Position numbers and translations under genes: made by a program
Shown: positions 1 to 6,094 of the stretch, piece by piece
Numbering within the stretch: position 1 is the first letter of the stretch
How the letters are laid out: every line of letters starts with the position of its first letter
Assembly: GCA_037441765.1 (NCBI GenBank)
Contig: JBBIRM010000168.1
Coordinates: 1 to 6,427, forward strand
Source of the DNA: JBBIRM01 sp037441765
GTDB lineage: Bacteria > Desulfobacterota > BSN033 > UBA1163
DNA: 6,427 bases
Direction of reading: 5' to 3'
The notes under the pieces: model-generated
Database searches by the model: none
The model's input: only the letters and a program-made list of their open reading frames with translations
What the model was told of the DNA's origin: nothing

Positions 1-79
1 ATTAACCGACCCGCTTTATAAGATTTTTGGAGATATCCCTGCCCGATTCATATAATTCCCCCTTAAGTGAGGCATTACT
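1..79 (-). repeat. Dispersed intergenic repeat family A, copy 1 (may extend off the left edge)
   Basis: The reverse complement of this stretch matches 6095-6173 at 74 of 79 positions without a gap, so the two are inverted copies about 6 kb apart. A more diverged copy lies at 1676-1755 and a shortened one at 6264-6321. Shared landmarks are a TGAGGCATTA-like end, the core GAATCGGGCAGGGATATCTC (read in the minus direction here) and a GCGGGTCGG tail. The window begins inside or at the edge of the copy, so its true left limit is unknown. It lies just downstream of the minus-strand peptidase gene. No transposase is associated with it. Confidence 0.85.
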
Positions 80-106
80 TTGGTTGATTTAATTATTTCA
101 CTTAAC

Positions 107-1189
107 CTAAATTATTCTTAGATCCCTCGGTAAATAGGTTAATAACTCTGCCTCGTTTGAGGTAATCCTCACTATATCCTCGATTCTGACCCCTCCCCAT
201 TCTGGGATATAGATTCCAGGTTCAATGGTAAAGACCATCCCTTCTTGGAGACGTTCCTCATTTTCCTTATTGATTATTGGTTCTTCATGGACTGCCAGAC
301 CAATACCATGACCTGTTCCATGTCCGAAATATTCATCATATCCACAATTTCGGATATAATCTCTGGCTTCAGCATCCACTTCCCGGATGGTTATCCCTGG
401 ACGGGCCTTTTCAATGGCTTTATCATGAGCGTCTTTCACGATCTGATAAATCTTTTTTTGATCTTTGGTTGGATTCCCACAGATTAAGGTCCTCGTTTGG
501 TCAGAATAATATCCCTCAAAACTTGAACCAAAATCGATTAGAACGAAGTCTCCTCTTTCTATTTTTTTTAAACTTGCCCTGCCATGGGGATATGCTGAGC
601 GTTTCCCTGAGGCTACAATCATATCAAAACCCGTGGCCTCCGATCCATCCTTTTTCATAGAAAATTCCATCTCCAGGGCAATCTCCTTCTCTGAAACCCC
701 TTCCTTTGCTATAGATAGAATATGTTCAAAAGCCTTAGAGGCAATGTCGATCGCCTTTCGGATTGAGACAAGTTCCTGTTCATCCTTGATGGCCCTTAGA
801 TGTTTTATCTCCTTTTCAAGGGGAATCAGTTCTATCTCGCCAGCCACTCTTTCCTGAAGAGATTTATAGAGGGCAAAAGGAAAATTCAGAGAATCGAATC
901 CAACCCTTTTTAATTTCAACTCGTGAAGTTGAGAGACAATGCCATCTAATTTCTTTTTATAACGGATGATATGGGATGACCTTACCTCCTCCTCAGACCG
1001 GGTCCAGTATCTGGAGTCAGTTAAAAAGAGAGATTCCTTCGGGGTTAAGAGGAAGGCCCCCTCACTTCCCGTAAAACCACAGAGGTATCGAATGTTCTCA
1101 AGTCCTACAAAGAGGATTCCATCGAGATGGTTGATTTCTAAAACTTTACGACAAGTACTCTGTCGGGTCTCCCATGGGGGATTTTTCAT
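107..1189 (-). CDS. M24 family metallopeptidase (Xaa-Pro aminopeptidase / prolidase type)
   Basis: This is a cytoplasmic dimetal peptidase expected to cleave X-Pro bonds at the N-terminus of peptides. The 360-residue protein has an N-terminal creatinase-like domain (about 1-135, with GLENIRYLCGFTGSEGA near 29-45) and a C-terminal pita-bread catalytic domain (about 138-355). All five expected metal ligands are visible: D219 (LIDFGS), D230 (SDQTRT), H294 (GHGTGHGIG), E323 (IEPGIY) and E337 (VRIED). The accessory histidines H202 (PHG) and H301 (VHE) are also present. Its length is typical of short PepP/PepQ-like bacterial proteins. The ATG overlaps the TGA of the upstream TPR gene (ATGA), which implies translational coupling. 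The stop is TAG, followed two codons later by an in-frame TGA. Whether it prefers Xaa-Pro dipeptides or longer peptides cannot be told from sequence, so I give no gene symbol. The family call is secure. Confidence 0.95.
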   Translation of the reverse strand: MKNPPWETRQSTCRKVLEINHLDGILFVGLENIRYLCGFTGSEGAFLLTPKESLFLTDSRYWTRSEEEVRSSHIIRYKKKLDGIVSQLHELKLKRVGFDSLNFPFALYKSLQERVAGEIELIPLEKEIKHLRAIKDEQELVSIRKAIDIASKAFEHILSIAKEGVSEKEIALEMEFSMKKDGSEATGFDMIVASGKRSAYPHGRASLKKIERGDFVLIDFGSSFEGYYSDQTRTLICGNPTKDQKKIYQIVKDAHDKAIEKARPGITIREVDAEARDYIRNCGYDEYFGHGTGHGIGLAVHEEPIINKENEERLQEGMVFTIEPGIYIPEWGGVRIEDIVRITSNEAELLTYLPRDLRII

Positions 1190-1443
1190 TCACCAATTCT
1201 CCGCCTTCGAATATTGGACAACCATTTTTCGAGAAGCCGAATCCTTTCTTCCTTAGAACAGGGTGTGTGAAGATTAGGGGGAGTGGAGGTGTGGAATTGC
1301 TCTTTTATTTCTATTATCTTTTTCTGGACTTCTGGGTCAAAGGGGTCTTTTTCGGCAAGCCGTTGGTATATTTCAAAGGCTTCCTGAATATGACCCTGTT
1401 GAAGATAAATTTGGGCCAATGTTTTAGTAATAATCTCGCCCAT
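1186..1443 (-). CDS. Small TPR-containing protein
   Basis: This 85-residue protein has one clear tetratricopeptide repeat at about residues 8-40: LAQIYLQQG, then A-x-x-x-Y-x-x-L and a terminal DP, the usual helix-turn-helix pattern of protein-protein interaction modules. A Ser/Thr/Pro-rich linker (about 51-62) leads to a basic amphipathic C-terminal helix containing LLEKWLSNIRRRR. There is no signal peptide or membrane segment. The start is fixed: an in-frame TAG lies only four codons upstream. The Shine-Dalgarno signal is poor, because the nearest AAGGA is about 18 bases from the ATG. The stop overlaps the start of the M24 peptidase by four bases, so the two genes form an operon. Its function is unknown. 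It may be a small adaptor or partner of the peptidase, but only the operon structure suggests this. Confidence 0.8.
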   Translation of the reverse strand: MGEIITKTLAQIYLQQGHIQEAFEIYQRLAEKDPFDPEVQKKIIEIKEQFHTSTPPNLHTPCSKEERIRLLEKWLSNIRRRRIGE

Positions 1444-1472
1444 TTGCTTATTCTATTTTGGTCCTTTTTAAG

Positions 1473-1501
1473 AAATTAAGGAATAATTTTTTGAAAGTCA
1501 A
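1473..1501 (-). promoter_or_regulatory. Candidate sigma70 promoter for the TPR-peptidase operon
   Basis: On the minus strand there is a TTGACT (-35, at 1501-1496) and a TAATTT (-10, at 1478-1473) separated by 17 bases. The -35 matches consensus at 5 of 6 positions and the -10 at about 3 of 6. Transcription would begin near 1466, giving a leader of about 22 bases before the ATG at 1443. The family B repeat starts about 11 bases upstream of the -35. Confidence 0.45.
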
Positions 1502-1512
1502 GTGTATCAAAA

Positions 1513-1661
1513 GAGAGTTCTGAAAAAGTCATAGAAAGACTGGGGAGGTAGGGTTCCAAACCCTTCGAATGCGGGCATCAAGAATTTAATTTGCTAACAA
1601 TCATTTCCACCCCACCTCCCCAGTCTATAAAACTCGTTTTAAATACTTTCTCAGAGATCTC
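1513..1661. repeat. Family B repeat, copy 1: MITE-like hairpin element with terminal inverted repeats
   Basis: The inner arms at 1537-1554 and 1609-1626 pair at 17 of 18 positions (AGACTGGGGAGGT plus GGGT around one mismatch). They enclose an AT-richer core of about 54 bases. Outside them a second, looser inverted match exists between GAGAGTTCTGAAAAAGTC on the left and the complement of ACTTTCTCAGAGATCTC at 1645-1661. A small hairpin, AGGGTT-CCA-AACCCT, sits at 1550-1564. Positions 1519-1605 match 6341-6427 at 81 of 87 bases, so this is a dispersed repeat and not a private structure. It has no coding capacity. A short non-autonomous transposable element or a REP-like structured repeat would both fit. 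Confidence 0.8.
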
Positions 1662-1675
1662 CAAAAGGCACTTCC

Positions 1676-1755
1676 TAATGCCTCACTGAAGGTGAAATTA
1701 TATGAATCGGATAGGAATATCTCCGAAAATCCTAAAAACTTTAAAAGCGGTGGTA
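1676..1755 (+). repeat. Dispersed repeat family A, copy 2
   Basis: Positions 1676-1731 align without gaps to the reverse complement of copy 1 at 49 of 56 positions. Beyond that the similarity continues more loosely to an AGCGGTGG tail near 1755. The copy lies between the family B element and the promoter of the aminotransferase-serA-purA operon and ends immediately before the -35 box. It is the most diverged of the full-length copies. Confidence 0.75.
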
Positions 1756-1784
1756 TTGACATAAACCATTTTATACAATAATAT
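1756..1784 (+). promoter_or_regulatory. Sigma70-like promoter of the aminotransferase-serA-purA operon
   Basis: A perfect TTGACA (-35, 1756-1761) is followed after exactly 17 bases by TAATAT (-10, 1779-1784, 4 of 6 consensus positions). An alternative TACAAT at 1774-1779 is too close to the -35 box. Transcription would start near 1791, leaving a leader of only about 18 bases that is almost entirely the ribosome binding site. Attenuator or riboswitch control therefore looks unlikely. Confidence 0.65.
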
Positions 1785-1808
1785 TAAACAGTTTTTAGGA
1801 GGAAAGAG

Positions 1809-2943
1809 ATGGAGAAAAAATACTTATTTTCACCTGGGCCCACGATGCTACCACCGGAGGTGCAGCTAAAGATGGCTGAACCCATCATGCACCACCGGGA
1901 GCCAGAATTTGAGAAGATTTTTGCTGAAATCAGGGATGGACTGAAATATCTTTTTCAAACAAAGAGTGAGGTTTTAATATTTACATCCTCAGGAACTGGC
2001 GCAATGGAAGGGGCTGTTTCAAACATCCTCTCTAAGGGGGATAAGGCTTTGGTGGTTCGTGGTGGGAAATTTGGAGAAAGGTGGGGTGAGATATGTCAGG
2101 CCTATGGAATCGAGTTTATCCCTATTGATGTGGAATGGGGGAAGGCGGTGGAGCCCAGGTTAGTTCAGAAGAATTTGGAATCCAATCCTTCCATTCGTGC
2201 GGTATATACCCAGGCAAGTGAGACATCAACTGGGGTTCGACACCCCATTCAGGAGATGGCTGAGATGATGAAAAAATACGACGATAAAGTCTTAGTCGTA
2301 GATGCCATCACAGGGATCGGGGTTTTTAATATTCCAATNNNNNNNNNNCGTATTGGTCAGTGGTTCTCAGAAGGCCTTGATGCTTCCACCAGGTCTTTCT
2401 TTTGTAGCGCTAAGTGAAAAGGCCTGGGGGCTGGTGGAGAGATCAGATCTACCAAAATACTATTTCGATTTTAAAAAGGAGTTAAAGTCGACAAAGAAGA
2501 ATCAAAGTTCCTATACCCCTGCCATTTCCCTGTTTGTGGGGTTGAGAGAGACGCTTCGGATGATTCAAAAAGAGGGTCTTGAGGCGCTTTTCCGTAGGCA
2601 TGAGAAACTGGCCAGAGCCACGAGGGAGGCTGTCAAAGCACTGGGGCTCGAGCTATATGCGCCTGATTCCCCGAGCAATGCTGTCACCGCTGTCAAAATC
2701 CCTGAAGGGATAGATGGGGAGAGACTGAAAGACCTCTTTTTTGAAAGATTTGGGATTACAGTAGCGGAAGGCCAGGATCGTGCTAAGGGCAAAATCATTC
2801 GCATTGCCCATCTTGGATATTACGAGAGATTGGATATGGTCATGGTCATCTCCGCCCTTGAGATGCTTCTTAAGGAAATGGGACACAGGTTTGAATTGGG
2901 CTCTGGGGTAAGAAGGCTGGAAGAAGTCTTTATGGAGGACTAA
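1809..2943 (+). CDS. Class V PLP-dependent aminotransferase (alanine/serine-glyoxylate type), interrupted by an assembly gap
   Basis: This is a fold-type I PLP enzyme of the serine-pyruvate / alanine-glyoxylate aminotransferase family. Visible features are SPGPT (8-12), the PLP-phosphate loop SSGTGAMEGA (60-69), QASETSTG (135-142), the PLP-ring Asp D165 in VVDAITG, then after the gap the Schiff-base Lys in SGSQK (K191 if 18 bases are missing), and RIAHLGYY near the C-terminus. The start has an ideal AGGAGGA at 1797-1803, five bases from the ATG. Ten Ns at 2339-2348 put the two halves in different frames; a true gap of 3n bases restores one frame and, with 18 bases, a 380-residue protein. The gene is 15-21 bases upstream of serA. 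Members of this family next to serA are often thought to act as phosphoserine aminotransferase in place of SerC. That role is inferred here; a glyoxylate-linked role is the alternative. Confidence 0.9.
2339..2348. other. Ten-N assembly gap inside the aminotransferase gene
   Basis: Ten Ns follow codon 176 plus two bases (AT). The sequence resumes with C and then in-frame V-L-V-S-G-S-Q-K. Family members usually read P-M-D-E-W-G-I-D-V at this spot. The dangling AT fits ATG (Met) and the resuming C fits GAC (Asp), which predicts 18 missing bases instead of 10. The gap length is a placeholder, so the frameshift is not real evidence of gene decay. Confidence 0.9.
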
Positions 2944-2952
2944 AAAAATTTT

Positions 2953-2957
2953 GAGGG
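2953..2957 (+). promoter_or_regulatory. Ribosome binding site that decides the serA start
   Basis: GAGGG ends one base before the ATG at 2959, too close to serve it. It is seven bases before the second in-frame ATG at 2965. The start at 2965 (protein beginning MEEIKKVLV) is therefore preferred over MKMEEIKK. Confidence 0.6.
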
Positions 2958-2964
2958 CATGAAA

Positions 2965-4557
2965 ATGGAAGAGATAAAGAAGGTATTGGTCAGCGATCCT
3001 CTGTCTCCAAAGGGATTGGAGATTCTTAGGAAGGTTGAGAACTTGAAAGTTGATCTCAAGCCAGGTCTTACGCCAGAAGAGTTAAAGAGGATCCTGCCAG
3101 AATATGATGCGATAATCATCCGGAGCGAGACGAAGTTAAATGCAGATCTGATCGAAGCAGGCAGTAGGCTTAAGGTGATAGGAAGGGCCGGGATCGGGCT
3201 GGACAATGTTGACCTTGCGGTCGCCACCCGAAAGGGAATCGTGGTGATGAACACCCCTCAGGAGAATGCCATTGCAGCAGCAGAACATACCATAGGTCTA
3301 ATGCTCTCTATCTCGAGAAAAATTCCACAGGCTACTGCATCAATGAAGGCAGGCAAATGGGAAAAGAAGAAGTTTTTAGGGTTGGAACTCTACAATAAGA
3401 CCCTTGGGATTATTGGTATCGGAATGATCGGAACAATTGTTGCTGACCGGGCCAGAGGGTTGAAGATGAAGGTGATTGCCTATGATCCCTACCTCACAAG
3501 AGAGATCGCAGAGAAGAAGGGGGTTGAGTTAGTCTCCTTTGATGAACTTTTAAGCAGGTCTGACTTCATCACCATCCATACCCCCTTAACCAATGAAACC
3601 CGAAACCTGATTAATAAAGATGTTTTTAAAAAGATGAAGGATGGGGTAATTCTGATCAATTGTGCCAGAGGAGGGATTGTTAATGAAAAAGATCTTTACG
3701 AGGCAATTAAAGAGGGAAAGGTAGCAGGTGCGGCATTAGATGTCTTTGAAAAAGAGCCTGCGATTGGTAATCCCTTGATGGAACTTGAGGAGGTCATTGG
3801 CACACCACATTTGGGGGCTGCCACGGCCGAGGCCCAGGAGAATGTATCGATCGCTATTGCTGAACAGGTTAGAGATTACATTTTATATGGAGAAGCCAGA
3901 AATGCAGTCAATCTGCCGATGGTAAGCCCGGATATCCTTCCAATTTTAAGGCCCTATCTCAAATTGGGAGAGAAATTGGGAAGTTTTCTTAGCCAGATCT
4001 CAAATTACGCAATTGAGGAGGTTTCGATTGAGTATCACGGAGAGGTAATTGAATATGGGACCAAACCAATTACCACTTCTATTTTGAAAGGTCTCCTCAC
4101 CCCCTTTGTTGGCGAGACTGTAAACTTTGTTAATGCTCAGGTGATGGCCAGAGAGAGGGGAATTAAGATTACAGAATCCATTCACACGAAGGCAGAGGAT
4201 TTTGCCAGCTTGATCGGGATTACTGCAAGATCAAAAATGGAGGAAAATTATATTGCAGGAACCCTCTTTGGAAAAAAGGAGTTAAGGATCGTTAAATTTA
4301 ATGATTTTTTCATCGAGGCCATTCCTGAAGGGCACATTCTCCTGGTCAGTAATTATGATCGCCCTGGAGTAATTGGTAATATTGGAACTACCTTAGGAAG
4401 CAGGAATATCAATATTGCTACCATGCAATTCGGTCGTGATCGAATGGGTGGAAATGCAATCTCGCTCCTTCATTTGGATGCTCCATTACCACCAGGGGTG
4501 TTGGGCGAAATCTTGAGATTACCCAATATCATTACTGTCCGTGAGATCACCCTTTAA
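2965..4557 (+). CDS. serA: D-3-phosphoglycerate dehydrogenase, long form with ACT domain
   Basis: This cytoplasmic enzyme catalyses the first step of serine synthesis: 3-phosphoglycerate + NAD to 3-phosphohydroxypyruvate. Using the Met at 2965 (530 residues), the order is N-terminal substrate-binding part (about 1-100), Rossmann domain with GIGMIG (151-156) and NAD-binding Asp174 (AYDPY), second half of the catalytic domain with Arg235 (NCARGG), Glu264 (EKEP) and His282 (TPHLGAAT), an intervening domain (about 315-450), and a C-terminal ACT domain from about 457 (SNYDRPGVIG, then MQFGRDRMGGNA). The length and layout are those of long-form SerA as in Bacillus and mycobacteria. The ACT domain is where serine feedback inhibition usually acts; here that is inferred. 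The gene shares an operon with the upstream aminotransferase. No promoter is evident before it. Confidence 0.97.
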   Translation: MEEIKKVLVSDPLSPKGLEILRKVENLKVDLKPGLTPEELKRILPEYDAIIIRSETKLNADLIEAGSRLKVIGRAGIGLDNVDLAVATRKGIVVMNTPQENAIAAAEHTIGLMLSISRKIPQATASMKAGKWEKKKFLGLELYNKTLGIIGIGMIGTIVADRARGLKMKVIAYDPYLTREIAEKKGVELVSFDELLSRSDFITIHTPLTNETRNLINKDVFKKMKDGVILINCARGGIVNEKDLYEAIKEGKVAGAALDVFEKEPAIGNPLMELEEVIGTPHLGAATAEAQENVSIAIAEQVRDYILYGEARNAVNLPMVSPDILPILRPYLKLGEKLGSFLSQISNYAIEEVSIEYHGEVIEYGTKPITTSILKGLLTPFVGETVNFVNAQVMARERGIKITESIHTKAEDFASLIGITARSKMEENYIAGTLFGKKELRIVKFNDFFIEAIPEGHILLVSNYDRPGVIGNIGTTLGSRNINIATMQFGRDRMGGNAISLLHLDAPLPPGVLGEILRLPNIITVREITL

Positions 4558-4633
4558 GGAAGAGGTTGGGGATTTAAAAACTCTTTTCGGGGCAATTTAA
4601 GTTTATCAAAGGGAAGGGATTAAGGAAGAAGGT

Positions 4634-5941
4634 ATGGCCAGTATTGTCATCGTAGGTGCCCAATGGGGTGATGAGGGGAAAGGAAAGGTTGTTGACCTTT
4701 TAACCCAGTATGCAGATATCGTGGTTCGATTTCAAGGAGGGAATAATGCAGGTCATACAATCGTCTTAGAAGGAGAAAAGTTTATATTTCATCTCATCCC
4801 TTCAGGCATTCTCTACGAAAATAAAATTTGTATCATTGGAAGCGGAGTGGTGTTAGACCCCTCTGTCTTGGTCAAAGAGATTGAGGAGGTGAAAAAGAGG
4901 GGGTTTTTTAAGAACGATTCTCAACTGATGATCAGTGAGGAGGCCCACCTCATCCTTCCCTATCATCGAAGAATCGATATTGCCCGAGACCGAATTTTCA
5001 AAATCGGAACGACAGGCAGGGGGATCGGTCCTGCCTATGAGGATAAGGTCGCCAGATGTGGGATTCGAATGGTTGACCTTCTGGATGAAAAGGTGTTTCG
5101 GAAGAAATTGGAAGATAACCTCGTCCAGAAGAACCTCTACCTCGTCAACGTCTTGAAGGAGGAGGGGTTTGAAGTTTCGGAGATATTCAATGAATATGTT
5201 CAATATAAAGAGAAACTGGGAAAATATGTGAGGGATACCTCCTCGGTCCTTCATGAGGAAATCCAAAAAGGAAGACATATTCTCTTTGAGGGTGCTCAGG
5301 GGGCTTTGTTAGACGTGGATCATGGCACCTATCCCTATGTCACCTCCTCTAACACTGTTGCTGGAAATGCCTGCTCGGGTTCGGGTATTGGTCCTACCAT
5401 GATTAATTCAGTGGTGGGGGTGGCAAAGGCTTATACGACAAGGGTTGGAGAAGGTCCATTCCCTACGGAACTTAAGAATTCCCTTGGCGAGAGGATACGG
5501 GAAAGAGGAGGGGAATACGGAGCCACCACAGGGAGGCCAAGACGTTGTGGTTGGTTTGATAGTGTTGTAGTCAATCATTCCATCAGGATCAATGGGATTC
5601 GTGAAATGGCGATTACCAAATTGGATGTTTTAAATGAGTTTGAAAAGATAAACCTCTGCGTTGGATATAGAGTGAACGGGAGGATTATTCATCATGTTCC
5701 TTCAAATATTGAGATCTTAAAATATTCTGATCGTGTCTATGAAGAATTAGAAGGATTTCAATCGTAGATTAGGTGTGCAAGGAATTTTTCAGACCTCCCA
5801 TCTAAAGCAAGACGTTATATTCGGAGGATTGAGGAGTTGACCAGGACAAAGATTTCGATCATCTCTGTTGGCTCCGAGCGAAAGGAGACAATCGAGATCA
5901 GAAATCCCTTCTCGGAAGCCTATTTAAAAAATCACCCTTAA
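4634..5941 (+). CDS. purA: Adenylosuccinate synthetase with an in-frame TAG at codon 378
   Basis: PurA makes adenylosuccinate from IMP, aspartate and GTP, the committed step to AMP. Family signatures are intact: P-loop GDEGKGK (12-18, catalytic Asp13), QGGNNAGHT (34-42, catalytic His41), IGTTGRGIGPAYEDK (124-138), EGAQGALLDVDHGTYP (219-234), GATTGRPRRCGWFD (about 296-309) and guanine-binding TKLD (328-331). Without the TAG the frame runs on to TAA at 5939-5941, giving 435 residues, the usual length. The extra 57 residues (including NFSDLPSKARRYIRRIEEL and ISVGSER) align with the normal C-terminus without a gap. If translation stops at TAG, a 377-residue product lacks part of the GTP-base pocket and is probably inactive. 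AAGGA at 4622-4626 lies seven bases before the ATG. The 76-base gap after serA shows no clear promoter, so co-transcription is likely. Confidence 0.93.
5765..5767 (+). other. In-frame amber codon inside purA
   Basis: TAG follows GFQS and is followed directly by I-R-C-A-R-N-F-S-D-L-P. The B. subtilis and E. coli enzymes, as I remember them, read GWTEDITG and GWSESTFG here, so TAG sits at a Ser/Asp-like variable surface position. One base change from GAG, AAG, CAG, TCG, TTG, TGG, TAC or TAT would create it. The frame is not shifted on either side. The candidates are a base-call error, a new nonsense mutation, or read-through/pyrrolysine insertion. Confidence 0.9.
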
Positions 5942-5942
5942 T

Positions 5943-5960
5943 CCCATTTTGCTAAATGGG
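5943..5960 (+). terminator. Hairpin just after the purA frame; weak terminator candidate
   Basis: CCCATTT-TGCT-AAATGGG forms a 7-bp stem with a 4-base loop, starting two bases after the TAA at 5939-5941. It is not followed by a T-tract (AAACGCC follows), so intrinsic termination is uncertain. Its placement directly at the end of the full-length purA frame is suggestive. Confidence 0.4.
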
Positions 5961-5971
5961 AAACGCCATCT

Positions 5972-5992
5972 CCTCCCTTTAACAAAGGGAGG
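5972..5992. repeat. Perfect palindrome, 9-bp arms
   Basis: CCTCCCTTT-AAC-AAAGGGAGG is a perfect 9-bp stem with a 3-base loop. Similar CCTCCCTTT/AAAGGGAGG palindromes are, from memory, common intergenic repeats in environmental bacterial genomes. It could act as a bidirectional hairpin or as a transcript-stabilising element. Confidence 0.6.
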
Positions 5993-6002
5993 CTGGAAGG
6001 GA

Positions 6003-6022
6003 TTTTGAAAAGATTTTCAAAA
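6003..6022. repeat. AT-rich palindrome, 9-bp arms
   Basis: TTTTGAAAA and TTTTCAAAA face each other across GA. The arms are perfect complements but AT-rich, so the hairpin would be weak. It lies 10 bases downstream of the CCTCCCTTT palindrome. Confidence 0.45.
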
Positions 6023-6053
6023 AATAAATTGTTACATTTTAAGATGAGGGTTC

Positions 6054-6074
6054 GGCAAGCCAGAGGGGCTTGCC
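6054..6074. repeat. GC-rich palindrome, 8-bp arms
   Basis: GGCAAGCC and GGCTTGCC pair perfectly around the loop AGAGG, and CCTACAAG follows. The layout resembles widespread GTAGGGGC-type intergenic hairpin repeats known from metagenomic bacteria. That resemblance is from memory and was not searched. Confidence 0.5.
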
Positions 6075-6094
6075 CTACAAGAAATTAAACGGAT

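Noticed and set aside
245..1256. Plus-strand open frames over the peptidase gene (245-487, 277-660, 633-857, 966-1256)
   Set aside because: They are antisense shadows of a gene with complete catalytic motifs and have no family features.
1174..1479. Plus-strand 101-codon frame with hydrophobic FYFYYLFLDF stretch
   Set aside because: It is antisense to the TPR gene, and the hydrophobicity comes from complementing charged AT-rich codons.
1561..1600. TTCGAAT and GCTAAC inside family B as a tRNA T-loop or integron attC site
   Set aside because: The stem around TTCGAAT has only about three pairs and no other tRNA arms appear. The GCTAAC stretch does not fit the paired attC core sites, and there is no integrase.
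2565..3254. Minus-strand frames over the aminotransferase and serA (2565-2804, 2653-2886, 2940-3254)
   Set aside because: They are shadows of strongly conserved plus-strand genes.
4558..4633. Separate promoter or missing gene (such as hisZ) between serA and purA
   Set aside because: The 76-base spacer has no convincing -35/-10 pair and no coding remnant, so co-transcription is the simpler reading.
4853..5278. Minus-strand 141-codon frame and plus-strand 73-codon frame within purA
   Set aside because: They overlap the conserved PurA core in other frames and show no independent signal.
5765..5805. Possible stem-loop after the purA TAG (TAGA/TCTA and AGGT/ACCT arms) as a pyrrolysine insertion element
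   Set aside because: The arms are only four bases each with an uneven internal loop, and UAG decoding as pyrrolysine does not strictly need such an element.
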